Assembly (NCBI RefSeq): GCF_018918285.1
Contig: NZ_JAHLQF010000002.1
Location: 124,001-188,000 of the forward strand
Direction: 5' to 3'
Length of the DNA stretch: 64,000 nucleotides
From: Clostridium mobile
GTDB taxonomy: Bacteria > Bacillota > Clostridia > Clostridiales > Clostridiaceae
Both the position numbers and the translations under genes were made by a program. The notes under the pieces are model-generated. The model was not told the origin of the DNA. It saw only the letters and a list, made by a program, of their open reading frames with translations, and searched no databases. How positions within the stretch are numbered: the first letter of the stretch is position 1; every line of letters begins with the position of its first letter. Positions 50,708 to 59,279 of this stretch are shown here, piece after piece.

Positions 50708-52423
50708 ATGAGTATGTTTTGTTATCAATGTCAAGAAGCAGCAGGATGTAAGGGCTGCACAATAAAAGGTGTTTGTGGTAAAGACGAAAATTTAGCAAAA
50801 GCTCAAGATTTATTAATATATGTAGTAAAAGGAATTGCAGTATATGCTTCAAAAGGAAGAGAAGTTGGAATAGTTAATGAAGAAGTAGATACTTTCATAA
50901 TGGAAAGTTTATTTGCTACAATAACTAATGCAAACTTTGACAGAAATGTATTTATCGAAAGAATCAAAAAAGGTTTAAAACTAAGAGAAGAATTAAAACA
51001 GGAACTTATAAAAGCTGGTGTAACTCTAGAAAATTCAAATGCTAATGAAAATTGGTTAAATAAGATGCTTTCATTTGTAGGATTCAAAAAAGAAGAAGAA
51101 TCAAAGTTACCAGATGCGGCTACTTGGTTTGCTGATAATATAGAAGAATTTAATGCTAAAGCAGAAACAGTTGGAGTATTAGCAACTAAAAATGAAGATG
51201 TAAGATCTTTAAGAGAACTTATAACATACGGATTAAAAGGATTAGCTGCATATATCGAACATGCTCACAACTTGAAATATAGAAATAATGAGATATTTGA
51301 ATTTATGCATAGAGCATTAGCAGCAACTTTAGATGATACTTTAACAGTAGATGATTTAGTAGCTTTAACTTTAGAGACAGGTAAATATGGGGTAGAAGGT
51401 ATGGCTATACTTGATAAAGCTAATACTGAAAGCTATGGACATCCAGAACTTACAAAGGTTAATATCGGAGTTAGAAATAACCCAGGAATATTAATAAGTG
51501 GACATGATTTAAGAGATTTAGAACAATTATTAGAGCAAACAGAAGGAACTGGAGTAGACGTTTATACACACAGCGAAATGCTTCCAGCTCACTACTACCC
51601 AGCATTCAAGAAATATTCACACTTTGCAGGAAACTACGGAAATGCTTGGTGGAAACAAACTGAAGAATTTGAAAAATTTAATGGACCAATACTTATGACA
51701 ACAAACTGCCTAGTTCCACCTAAGGATTCATATAAAGATAGAGTTTATACAACAGGTGTAGTTGGATTCGACGGATTAAAACATATAGATGCTAATGAAA
51801 AAGGTGAAAAAGACTTCTCAGTTATAATAGAACATGCAAAGAAATGTGCTACTCCAATTGAAATAGAAAAAGGAGAAATCATTGGTGGATTTGCTCATAA
51901 CCAGGTATTTGCATTAGCTGACAAGGTTGTTGATGCAGTTAAGAACGGTGCTATAAAGAAGTTCTTTGTTATGGCTGGATGTGATGGAAGAGCTAAGAGC
52001 AGAAATTACTACACAGAATTTGCTGAAAAACTTCCAAAGGATACAGTAATCCTAACAGCAGGATGTGCTAAGTACAAATACAATAAATTAAACTTAGGAG
52101 ACATTGGAGGAATTCCAAGAGTATTAGATGCAGGTCAATGTAATGACTCATACTCCTTAGCTTTAATAGCATTGAAATTAAAAGAAGTATTTGGATTAGA
52201 TGATGTAAATGAGCTACCAATAGCTTACAATATAGCTTGGTATGAGCAAAAGGCTGTTATAGTATTGCTTGCATTACTACACTTAGGAGTAAAAAATATT
52301 CATCTAGGACCAACTCTACCAGCATTCCTATCCCCAAATGTGGCTAATGTTTTAGTAGAAAACTTTGGAATAGGTGGAATAACTAACGTAGAAGATGACA
52401 TGAAGATGTTCTTAGGAGAATAA
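50708..52423 (+). CDS. hcp: Hydroxylamine reductase (hybrid cluster protein)
   Basis: This 571-residue hybrid cluster protein of the strict-anaerobe class is used in nitric oxide and hydroxylamine defence. The N-terminal iron-sulfur cysteines are in [23 protein letters not shown]. Hybrid-cluster ligands are visible in [60 protein letters not shown] and [21 protein letters not shown] precedes the ATG. It is monocistronic, with a terminator. An upstream dyad suggests activation by HcpR under nitrosative stress; the hcpR gene is not in the window. Confidence 0.96.
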   Translation: MSMFCYQCQEAAGCKGCTIKGVCGKDENLAKAQDLLIYVVKGIAVYASKGREVGIVNEEVDTFIMESLFATITNANFDRNVFIERIKKGLKLREELKQELIKAGVTLENSNANENWLNKMLSFVGFKKEEESKLPDAATWFADNIEEFNAKAETVGVLATKNEDVRSLRELITYGLKGLAAYIEHAHNLKYRNNEIFEFMHRALAATLDDTLTVDDLVALTLETGKYGVEGMAILDKANTESYGHPELTKVNIGVRNNPGILISGHDLRDLEQLLEQTEGTGVDVYTHSEMLPAHYYPAFKKYSHFAGNYGNAWWKQTEEFEKFNGPILMTTNCLVPPKDSYKDRVYTTGVVGFDGLKHIDANEKGEKDFSVIIEHAKKCATPIEIEKGEIIGGFAHNQVFALADKVVDAVKNGAIKKFFVMAGCDGRAKSRNYYTEFAEKLPKDTVILTAGCAKYKYNKLNLGDIGGIPRVLDAGQCNDSYSLALIALKLKEVFGLDDVNELPIAYNIAWYEQKAVIVLLALLHLGVKNIHLGPTLPAFLSPNVANVLVENFGIGGITNVEDDMKMFLGE

Positions 52424-52428
52424 TATTT

Positions 52429-52456
52429 AAAAGGGCAGGTTTAAACCTGTCCTTTT
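52429..52456 (+). terminator. Terminator of hcp
   Basis: AAAAGGGCAGGTTT pairs with AAACCTGTCCTTTT, one mismatch, no loop beyond the centre. Confidence 0.88.
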
Positions 52457-52678
52457 CTGTTAGTAAATTTATTAAAATTTGTATAGTTAAATATACTTCT
52501 AAAAAAATTAAAGGGATATATAACGTTAATTTTGTAGAAAACCCACGCAAAAAGTAGATATTTTTTATAATTAATAATTCTTTAATAAAATTTTAAGAAA
52601 TGTAGAAGCTGAAATTAAGAAATATATATTAATATTGTCTTATTAAATAAAAATTTCAGATAATAGGTGGGTAATCTA

Positions 52679-53380
52679 ATGAAAAAAGCTAAAGAATTAT
52701 TAAATAGGTATAAATCAATTATTATATTAATTATGACACTTCTATTCTTTATTGCATTGGGATATATATTTAGGAAAGAATTAGAGCATATATTTAATAT
52801 GTTAAGAGATCAGAAACAGATTAAAGAGTTTATTACTTCCTTTGGTCCTCTATCTAAAATTGTATTTATTATATTACAAATAATTCAAGTTGTAATATTT
52901 ATAATACCTGGGGAAATTACGCAAGCTGCTGGGGGATATATTTTTGGAACTGTAAGGGGAACCATACTTTCCATAATAGGCATTAATATAGGAGCCGTGA
53001 TTTTGTTTTTGCTTACTAAGAAATATAAAGAAAAACTAGTAGATAAACTTATACCTAATGGCATTAAAACAAAATTTCAAAAAATACTTAATTGCAAAAA
53101 GATAAATTTAATAGTATTTTTAATATATTTATTGCCTGGTATACCTAAGGATGTATTAACTTTTTTATGTGGATTGAGTAAAATAAGTTTAAAAGATTTT
53201 ATTTTATATTCAACTTTAGGTAGAATGCCCGCCTTGATAATGTCTTGTTATTATGGTCAAAGTTTAGCTTTGGGAAATAAATCCATGATAATTATAGGAA
53301 CAATTATAATATTAGTAGTTTTTCTAATCGGAGTAATATTTAAAGAAACTATAGTTAAAAGTTTAGAAAAAGTGAATTAA
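52679..53380 (+). CDS. TVP38/TMEM64 family (DedA-like) membrane protein
   Basis: This 233-residue protein has about 6 transmembrane segments. The core VVIFIIPGEITQAAGGYIFGTVRGTILSIIGINIGAVILF and the later LLPGIPKDVLTFLCGLSKISLKDFILYSTLGRMPALIMSCYYG are the two VTT/DedA-type half-site regions (G-x-I-x-G and R-x-P). Relatives are lipid scramblases or flippases. The ATG at 52679 follows GGTGGG; a GTG at 52667 lies on that site. It is a single gene. Confidence 0.9.
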   Translation: MKKAKELLNRYKSIIILIMTLLFFIALGYIFRKELEHIFNMLRDQKQIKEFITSFGPLSKIVFIILQIIQVVIFIIPGEITQAAGGYIFGTVRGTILSIIGINIGAVILFLLTKKYKEKLVDKLIPNGIKTKFQKILNCKKINLIVFLIYLLPGIPKDVLTFLCGLSKISLKDFILYSTLGRMPALIMSCYYGQSLALGNKSMIIIGTIIILVVFLIGVIFKETIVKSLEKVN

Positions 53381-53470
53381 AAATTACAGTTTATTTCTTC
53401 ATCAAATCCTGTGGATTTATTAGAGGATAATAATAGAAAAATTATTGATAATCAAGATAAGTTACTGAAA

Positions 53471-53507
53471 TAAAAGAAATTTGCTACCGTAGTAAATTTC
53501 TTTTATT
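53471..53507 (+). terminator. Terminator of the TVP38 gene
   Basis: TAAAAGAAATTTGCTAC pairs with GTAGTAAATTTCTTTTA. Confidence 0.85.
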
Positions 53508-53615
53508 ATATATATTTGTATACTTTTACTAGTAATTTTTTTAGATTTAATATAGTATTAATAATAGAATGTAATATATAATGTAAATATGTTTATATTG
53601 AAGGAGGATTTTTAA

Positions 53616-53993
53616 ATGGGAATATTTGATGGATTAATGGGTAATGCTTCAGAAGTAACTATAGAGAATGTAGAAAAGGAATATTCAAAAATATTATCTT
53701 CTAGTGAAAGAGTTGAAAAAGCATATAGACTAATTAGAGATATGTTTATATTTACAAATAAAAGATTGATTATGGTGGACAAACAAGGTGTTACAGGAAA
53801 GAAAACTGAGTATCATTCAATTCCATATAGAGCTATAACTCATTTTAGCATAGAAACTTCAGGACATTTTGACTTGGATGCAGAGCTAAAAATATGGATA
53901 TCAGGTACACAAATGCCGATACAAAAGCAATTCAATAAGAGCTTAGATATTTATGAACTTCAAAGTGTACTAGCGGAATATGCACTAAGATAA
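53616..53993 (+). CDS. Bacterial PH-domain protein
   Basis: This 125-residue cytosolic protein consists of one bacterial PH-like domain (bPH_1, YvbH-type): RDMFIFTNKRLIMVDKQGVTGKKTEYHSIPYRAITHFSIETSG, then LKIWISGTQMPIQKQFNKSLDIYELQSVLAEY. Such proteins are widespread in Firmicutes, and their role is poorly known. AAGGAGG precedes the ATG. Single gene with a terminator. Confidence 0.9.
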   Translation: MGIFDGLMGNASEVTIENVEKEYSKILSSSERVEKAYRLIRDMFIFTNKRLIMVDKQGVTGKKTEYHSIPYRAITHFSIETSGHFDLDAELKIWISGTQMPIQKQFNKSLDIYELQSVLAEYALR

Positions 53994-54020
53994 ATTAATA
54001 GAACTTTAAATTTATAAAGC

Positions 54021-54069
54021 AAACAGCTTATGTAAGAGTAATGATTATACATACATAGGCTGTTTTTTA
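54021..54069 (+). terminator. Terminator of the PH-domain gene
   Basis: ACAGCTTATGTA pairs with TACATAGGCTGT, followed by six T. Confidence 0.82.
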
Positions 54070-54080
54070 TATTTACTTAT

Positions 54081-54375
54081 CAAGTGATTCTTAGCTTCAG
54101 ATGGAGTTTGCTTAAAAGGAATACTTACTCCAACTGAAGGTTATTAAGAGAGTTCTTAGAAGCTTTGCTTCTTAGAAATCCTTATCCTTTAGGGGAAGAA
54201 CTTATCCAGGGACGTAGCATCCGTTATGCACAGCATAAGAACTCTAAATCGCTGAAGCTCAAGAGTTCTAATATCTCCCACTTGTAGAAAAGCAGAGAAC
54301 TAAAATCTTTGATTTTATGTGAATCGCTTTCACAGAGTGCGATGGGAGTATTACGGATGGTAGTCATCGGATAAA
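54081..54375 (+). repeat. Dispersed structured element, copy D (295 bp, longest)
   Basis: This copy carries every module seen in the family: the 5' hairpin, TTCTTAGAAGCTTTGCTTCT block, core, CTGAAGCTCAAG block and TTTCACAGAGTG block. It looks like the complete version from which A, B and C differ by module loss. Confidence 0.88.
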
Positions 54376-54447
54376 TGGACTTGATAGAAAACCTGTAAAT
54401 AATGTTAATTTAAGGAAGGTGTGTTACAATTAAAATGGGGTGATGGA

Positions 54448-54954
54448 ATGAGTATAACTAAAGAGATGCAAATTTTAATTTTCGGGAATATATTATTATT
54501 TTTTTGTATATCTACTGGTACATATGAAATAATTACTAGAGGTAAACTACTGTTAGCAACAGATCGTAAGGAGCATCCTACTATTATGACTGGATTCGTA
54601 ATATTAATAAGTATAGTTTTATTTAGGAATTTTATAGATTATTTGAAGTATAAAGAAATATATTGGGATGAATTAATGAAATTTATACTTTACTTGCAAA
54701 TAGGTATTTACAATATTATTATAAAAAAGCATTCCCTAGGAATAAGAGAAGGGGGAATATCAATAGGTAATGATAGAGTTTCTACTTTTTATAAATGGAA
54801 TAAAATTAAAAATCATCAATGGATAGATGAAAATAAAATAAAACTTAAAATCTTGGGATTTAGAAATTCACTTGTTGATATAGAATTTCAAGTGGAAGAT
54901 GAACAGATGGAAGAGGCAGAAGAACTGCTTGAGAGATATATTATCAAGAATTAA
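54448..54954 (+). CDS. Membrane protein, DUF5673-like C-terminus
   Basis: This 168-residue protein has three hydrophobic segments in the N-terminal half (about 5-25, 45-62, 75-95) and a soluble C-terminal domain (GISIGNDRVSTFYKWNKIKNHQWIDENKIKLKI). The closing pattern resembles DUF5673 proteins and, more loosely, YcxB-like C-termini. The ATG at 54448 follows GGGGTGATGG. No partner gene. Function unknown. Confidence 0.65.
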   Translation: MSITKEMQILIFGNILLFFCISTGTYEIITRGKLLLATDRKEHPTIMTGFVILISIVLFRNFIDYLKYKEIYWDELMKFILYLQIGIYNIIIKKHSLGIREGGISIGNDRVSTFYKWNKIKNHQWIDENKIKLKILGFRNSLVDIEFQVEDEQMEEAEELLERYIIKN

Positions 54955-55129
54955 TAATTATAAAAGCTAGATAATACGAAAATTACTAAATTGTAAGATT
55001 GTAAAATTTATTGTAAGAGCTGTGATATAGAGTAATAAGTAAAATATAGGTATAATTTCACTATAATTATGAGAAGATAGTTATAAAAGAGATATAAACA
55101 GATATCTTAATTATAGGGAGGATATATTT

Positions 55130-55210
55130 ATGAATTATAGAAAACTATTCCTTTTGTTTATGGGACTATCAGTAATAATGGTTGGATTTTATGCTTTTTA
55201 TATTTCATAA
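55130..55210 (+). CDS. 26-aa single-helix membrane peptide
   Basis: An ATG nine bases after GGGAGG opens a 26-codon frame ending in TAA. The product has a basic start (NYRKL) followed by one transmembrane helix (FLLFMGLSVIMVGFYAFYI). The excellent ribosome binding site and codon use support expression. Such peptides can be regulators of membrane proteins or toxins of type I systems; no antitoxin RNA is obvious here. Confidence 0.6.
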   Translation: MNYRKLFLLFMGLSVIMVGFYAFYIS

Positions 55211-55249
55211 AAATAAGGACTTGATAAAATTTTAAGGTTACAATAAATC

Positions 55250-55316
55250 AAAAATGTTACGCAATGTTTCTGTAGCTTTCGCAAAAATGCATAGGACACA
55301 TTACATAGCATTTTTA
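55250..55316 (+). repeat. MITE-like element E, copy 3 (internal deletion)
   Basis: Only the two ends remain: AAAAATGTTACGCAATG and ATGCATAGGACACATTACAT-AGCATTTTT. Confidence 0.7.
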
Positions 55317-55478
55317 AGTTTTACATAATAAAATTATAAAGATAAATGATTTAGAAAAAAATCAGTTGCATGCTATTTAGTTAGATGTTTAGATAATGAA
55401 GAAATCATCTTAAAGGGATTTACGCTAAATCTATCATCTATTAATCTAAGCATCTTTAAAGATTTGTGAAATACAAAA

Positions 55479-55540
55479 GAGCTAAACATGTAGTGAAATA
55501 GCGACTTTTTCCGGAGCGGCTTCACTATATGCTTAGCTCT
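55479..55540 (+). repeat. Hairpin repeat R9
   Basis: GAGCTAAACATGTAGTGAAA pairs with TTCACTATATGCTTAGCTC. First core type, nearly identical to R12. Confidence 0.85.
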
Positions 55541-55607
55541 CTATTTGGTACAACAGATTATCTCTGTAGAAATTCATATCTATGAAAATATATTTATAAA
55601 ACATAAG

Positions 55608-55672
55608 GGATCTGAGTATATAATATGAGGAACGCCTTTTTCTGAAGTGACGTCATTATGTACTTAGGTCCC
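55608..55672 (+). repeat. Hairpin repeat R10
   Basis: GGGATCTGAGTATATAATAT pairs with TTATGTACTTAGGTCCC. Arms diverged but pairing is kept with G-U pairs. Second core type. Confidence 0.8.
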
Positions 55673-55713
55673 CTTTTTTGCATACCTAATTATTCTTGTA
55701 AAAACTTATAGTT

Positions 55714-55827
55714 GACAAACTCCCTTCGGTCAAAGATGTACAGCATCTTAACGGTATCTTTCTAAAATAAATTAAGAATTTCTAGATTTTGCTCAAGTGC
55801 ATAGGGCACATTACATAGCATTTTTAA
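55714..55827 (+). repeat. MITE-like element E, copy 4 (5'-truncated)
   Basis: It begins at GACAAACTCCCTTCGGTC and runs to CATAGCATTTTT. The same truncation point is found in the copy at 61987. Confidence 0.78.
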
Positions 55828-55869
55828 GTTTTAAATAATGAAATTATAAAGCTAAATAGGAGCATACAC

Positions 55870-55898
55870 TTTACAAAAGAACATATGTTCGATATAAT
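55870..55898 (+). promoter_or_regulatory. SOS-type promoter (LexA box inside the spacer)
   Basis: TTTACA (55870-55875), a 17-bp spacer and TATAAT (55893-55898) form the promoter. The perfect palindrome GAACATATGTTC (55879-55890) inside the spacer matches the Gram-positive LexA box GAAC-N4-GTTC. Confidence 0.85.
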
Positions 55899-55931
55899 AA
55901 ATACATAATATGCTAAAAGAGGGGATACGTA

Positions 55932-56138
55932 ATGTTAACTAAAAAAGAAGAGAGAGTACTCAATACTATAAAGAGATACATAGATGATAATAAAATACCT
56001 CCGACTATTAGAGAATTGGCTAGTATGTTGGAATTAAGATCAACGGCTACTGTTAGCGATTATTTAAACCGGTTAGAGAGAAAAGGGTGCATTGAGAGAA
56101 TAGAGAGATCACCTAGGTCCATTAAAATAATAGAATAA
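55932..56138 (+). CDS. Stand-alone LexA DNA-binding domain protein
   Basis: These 68 residues correspond only to the N-terminal winged helix of LexA (LTKKEERVLNTIKRYIDDNKIPPTIRELASMLELRSTATVSDYLNRLERKGCIERIERSPRSIKI). The self-cleavage Ala-Gly site and Ser/Lys peptidase dyad are absent because the frame ends just after the wing. The stop is followed by unrelated AT-rich sequence with no trace of a peptidase domain. It has its own promoter with a LexA box, so it should be SOS-induced, and it could bind the same boxes without being cleavable. GAGGGG precedes the ATG. Confidence 0.85.
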   Translation: MLTKKEERVLNTIKRYIDDNKIPPTIRELASMLELRSTATVSDYLNRLERKGCIERIERSPRSIKIIE

Positions 56139-56207
56139 AACTATTTAAAATAAAAAATTACATAAAAAATTAGTATTATATAAAGAATTAATATTATTAA
56201 GAAATGC

Positions 56208-56240
56208 AAAAGGCAACCTCTATAAATAGAAGTTGCCTTT
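56208..56240 (-). terminator. Terminator, minus-strand small gene
   Basis: AAAAGGCAAC pairs with GTTGCCTTT; T-rich on the minus strand side. It probably also serves the LexA-like gene from the other side. Confidence 0.75.
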
Positions 56241-56244
56241 CAGT

Positions 56245-56412
56245 CTACTTAAGCAAAGAGGATATTATCGCTCCTAGCGTTAGACTGGCTATCCATATAA
56301 CAATATTCCATGCATTTTTATGAAGAGGTTTTAGGTCTATTTTGACTATTTTATAATGTACGGAAAGTGCAAATATGGATAGTGCACAAAGACCTACTGT
56401 TAGATGCTTCAT
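56245..56412 (-). CDS. 55-aa two-helix membrane protein
   Basis: A 55-codon frame on the minus strand starts with ATG behind AAAAGGGGG. The product has two hydrophobic segments (VGLCALSIFALSV and WNIVIWIASLTLGAIISSLL) joined by a basic loop (YKIVKIDLKPLHKN). Its stop is five bases from a good terminator. Unknown function. It is convergent with the LexA-like gene. Confidence 0.65.
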   Translation of the reverse strand: MKHLTVGLCALSIFALSVHYKIVKIDLKPLHKNAWNIVIWIASLTLGAIISSLLK

Positions 56413-56725
56413 TATAAATCCCCCTTTTAAATAATTTCTTAATTATTTATCAGGCGTGCATAATTAGCATCTTTGGCAAATAACTTTTTAATCTTTAGTA
56501 GGATATTTTAAGTATTGACAAAGTTACAAAGATTATTCACTAAGAACACAGGATGTGAATATTTTAAGTTACAATTAAAAAAGATGAAGAAATAATAGAA
56601 AGTAGTCTATAATGTTAAATATCTCTATCAAGGGTAATAAAAATGCTTTTGTCTTAATAATTTATTAGTATAAAAAAGAATAAATTATTTGTAGAATGAA
56701 TATAAATTTTATGGGAGGGGATATT
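56413..56725. other. Intergenic, 313 bp
   Basis: AT-rich. A TTGACA box lies at about 56516. No ORF, repeat or clear terminator is seen. Confidence 0.4.
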
Positions 56726-56926
56726 ATGTATGGTGAATTACCGAATGTGACAATAGCATATACTTCAGGCGAAGAAGATAACTATAGAATGAATAAAGAG
56801 GAGATTGAAGAGCTTACTAAATGGTTAAGAGATACTGGAGATGAAAGATTATTTGAATATGAAACAGATTTGTATAGATTTTTTATTAATAAAAAATCTA
56901 TAGCAAATGTTACTATAAGACGATAA
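56726..56926 (+). CDS. Small acidic protein, unknown
   Basis: This 66-residue, soluble, acidic protein (YGELPNVTIAYTSGEEDNYRMNKEEIEELTKWLRDTGDE, then FINKKSIANVTIRR) has its ATG at 56726, set by GGGAGGGG upstream; an ATG at 56696 lacks a site. The pattern suggests a short beta-alpha-beta fold with a central charged helix. No family is recognised. Confidence 0.65.
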   Translation: MYGELPNVTIAYTSGEEDNYRMNKEEIEELTKWLRDTGDERLFEYETDLYRFFINKKSIANVTIRR

Positions 56927-57107
56927 AAGATAATAAAATATGAGAATTAGCTCCTAAATTGGGTATTCCGATATATATGATGTGGAAATAACATAGAATA
57001 TAATATGTATGATGTTTGTTTTAAATATAAGACAAACGCAAATGAGCTAGAAAACATATTAAAGAAAAGTTAGAACTTATCAATATTAAAATAATAAATA
57101 ATGTTAA

Positions 57108-57143
57108 AATAATAGGAACTGCCTTAGCAGTTCCTATTATTTA
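57108..57143. terminator. Bidirectional terminator near the CAP gene
   Basis: AATAGGAACTGC pairs with GCAGTTCCTATT around CTTA. A-runs before and T-runs after fit both strands. Confidence 0.88.
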
Positions 57144-57152
57144 TTTATATAT

Positions 57153-57953
57153 CTATTTAGCTGGATTTATAAACATTTGAGTCCAATAGTATGTTCCATT
57201 AGACTTCTTAGCTACTCCAACTCCTATTTCAGTGAAAGATTTACTTAATATGTTAGCTCTATGTCCAGGTGAATTCATCCATCCATCCACAACCGCTTTA
57301 GGTGTAGGTTGTCCATAAGCTATGTTTTCACCTGCTGCAGAGTATTTTATCCCAAACTTTTTCATCATATCAAATGGTGAGCCATAAGTTGGTGATGTAT
57401 GTGAAAAATAGTTTTTGTCAATCATATCTTGAGATTTAACTCTTGCTACCTTTGAAAGCTCTTGATTAGCTTTAAGTGCTGGCAAGTTAGCTTTTGCTCT
57501 TTCTGCATTAACAAGTGTAATTACTTCTTGTTCGAATGCACTTATACTTGAATTAGTGTTAGTTGTCTCAGTTTGAGAATTTGTGTTTCCATTAGTATTT
57601 GTATTAGTGTTAGTGTTCTTGTCTGTATTCTTGTTTGTGTTAGTGTTAGTATTCTTGTTAGTGTTAGTGTTAGTGTTAGTGTTAGTATTTTTATTTGAGT
57701 TTGTCTTTTCGCAGTCAGTATTACCATTAGAAGTCTTTTTTACTTCTGTGCCATAGTTAGGCTTATTTTTGTCAAAGTTAGCATTAATTTTGCTCCAGTT
57801 TATTTTATACTTAGATGTAACTGAAGTAGTAGGTTTAACCTCACAAGTTGAGCGATTAATACCTTGTGCAGATACAAATTGCATATTAGACATTGTTATT
57901 ACTGCAGTAAGCACTGAAGTAGCCATAAGTTTTCTTATGGAAGATTTATTCAT
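57153..57953 (-). CDS. Secreted CAP-domain protein (SCP/YkwD-like)
   Basis: This 266-residue secreted protein has a signal peptide (about 1-30, ending FVSAQG), a linker with dense Asn-Thr repeats (NTNTNTNTNKNTNTN, about residues 87-130), and a C-terminal CAP domain (about 140-266). CAP markers are VNAERAKANLPALKANQELSKVARVKSQDM, HTSPTYGSPFDMMKKFG, AGENIAYG, VVDGWMNSPGHRANILS and YYWTQMFI. In spore formers such proteins are cell-wall or spore associated. The repeat tract is a slippage-prone region. GGTAGGTG precedes the ATG; a -10 TATAAT with TTGGAC upstream fits its promoter. Confidence 0.93.
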   Translation of the reverse strand: MNKSSIRKLMATSVLTAVITMSNMQFVSAQGINRSTCEVKPTTSVTSKYKINWSKINANFDKNKPNYGTEVKKTSNGNTDCEKTNSNKNTNTNTNTNTNKNTNTNTNKNTDKNTNTNTNTNGNTNSQTETTNTNSSISAFEQEVITLVNAERAKANLPALKANQELSKVARVKSQDMIDKNYFSHTSPTYGSPFDMMKKFGIKYSAAGENIAYGQPTPKAVVDGWMNSPGHRANILSKSFTEIGVGVAKKSNGTYYWTQMFINPAK

Positions 57954-58115
57954 TGTAACACCTACCTTAAAATTTTTTTTTGGAATTAACTCATATTATA
58001 CGTTAGGTAGGGAGGCATGTCCAAGGTAATGTTGTGGAAGAACATCAAATTTCTCCCACCTTTTTAAATATCTATAGAAAAAAATAGACATCTGAAGTTT
58101 ATCTAAAACTTAAAA

Positions 58116-58170
58116 AGTGCAATGCATAATACTACTAGCTACGCTGCCCAGTAATAAAATACATTGCACT
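58116..58170 (-). ncRNA. Candidate structured leader or small RNA (low confidence)
   Basis: A 9-bp stem AGTGCAATG / CATTGCACT closes a 37-base loop region. On the minus strand it is followed by TTTTTAAG, like a terminator. It lies about 160 bp upstream of the CAP gene start on the same strand. No known riboswitch class is matched. Confidence 0.3.
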
Positions 58171-58287
58171 ATTGCCCCACTAATATTAATTATGACGTTT
58201 TTTAAGGAAAATATTCAAAAATCCTGGAATAATTCTAGGGTTTTTATTTTATGGGAAAGATAGGATTATATTTTAAGCATACCTTTC

Positions 58288-58318
58288 AATCTTACATATT
58301 GGTAAGATTAGTTTTTTC
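58288..58318 (+). terminator. Orphan terminator
   Basis: AATCTTAC pairs with GTAAGATT, then AGTTTTTT. No plus-strand gene precedes it. Confidence 0.65.
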
Positions 58319-58580
58319 TTTGTAAGTAAAGTGACATGGAGTGGATAATAAGAGTAAAGTATAATGTTAACATGGCATGCTAGAGCTAAACTTCATAAAT
58401 AAGTAAAACTTTTTATACATAGAGCTTTATTTATAAGTTGATTTTAAGTTTATCTTACATGAAAAGATAGGTATGAGGACTACTTAAACTTATAGAAGGT
58501 TTATGAAAATGAAATAAGGCTCGATAGGAACTGTGTGTGTAAATAAGTGTGTATATAAAATATTAAAGGGAGAGATAGGG

Positions 58581-59267
58581 ATGGAAATATTAAAGGTGGA
58601 AAACTTAAGTAAAATATATGGTAAAGGAAGTAATAAGGTAGAGGCCCTTAAGAATGTAAATTTATCTGTTACAAAAGGAGAGTTTGTAGCCATTGTTGGG
58701 GCATCTGGTTCAGGAAAAAGTACTTTACTTCACCTTTTAGGTGGACTAGATAGACCTACTAATGGAAAAGTGATTATAGATGGGGAAAGCATTTATAATT
58801 ATAAAGAAGAAAAGCTTGCAATATTTAGAAGAAGAAAAATAGGTTTTGTATTTCAATTTTTTAATTTAATACCAGTTTTAGATGTAGAAGAGAATATAGC
58901 TCTTCCAGCTCTATTAGATAAGGATAAAATAGATAAAAAATATTTAGAGGAACTTATAGAAATACTTGGGCTTAAAGATAGAAAAAGTCACTTGCCTTCA
59001 GAGTTATCAGGGGGACAACAACAAAGAGTTTCAATAGGTAGAGCGCTACTTAATAAGCCATCTATAATACTTGCTGATGAACCTACTGGAAACCTAGATA
59101 GTAAAAATTCAAAAGAAGTTATTGAACTATTAAAGTTCACTGCAAAAAAGTATAATCAAACATTAATACTTATAACTCATGACATTAATTTAGCTTCTAT
59201 GGCAGATAGAATAATTACTATTGCAGATGGAGAAATAACTTCGGATAAAAAATTGAAAAGTAACTAG
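58581..59267 (+). CDS. ABC transporter ATP-binding protein (MacB/LolD type)
   Basis: This 228-residue ATPase of the MacB/LolD/BceA class has Walker A GASGSGKST (40-48), Q-loop FQFFNLIPVLDVEEN, signature LSGGQQQR, Walker B IILADEPTGNLD and H-loop ILITHD. The ATG at 58581 follows AAAGGGAGAG; the upstream in-frame ATG at 58533 has no site. It pairs with the large FtsX-type permease 12 bp downstream and with the two-component genes beyond. Such sets often export or sense cell-wall antibiotics or peptides. Confidence 0.94.
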   Translation: MEILKVENLSKIYGKGSNKVEALKNVNLSVTKGEFVAIVGASGSGKSTLLHLLGGLDRPTNGKVIIDGESIYNYKEEKLAIFRRRKIGFVFQFFNLIPVLDVEENIALPALLDKDKIDKKYLEELIEILGLKDRKSHLPSELSGGQQQRVSIGRALLNKPSIILADEPTGNLDSKNSKEVIELLKFTAKKYNQTLILITHDINLASMADRIITIADGEITSDKKLKSN

Positions 59268-59279
59268 GGGGGTGAGGGC

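Noticed and set aside
58020-58180. Cyclic-di-GMP type riboswitch upstream of the CAP gene
   Set aside because: The conserved tetraloop/receptor and GCAAA-type core were not seen on either strand.
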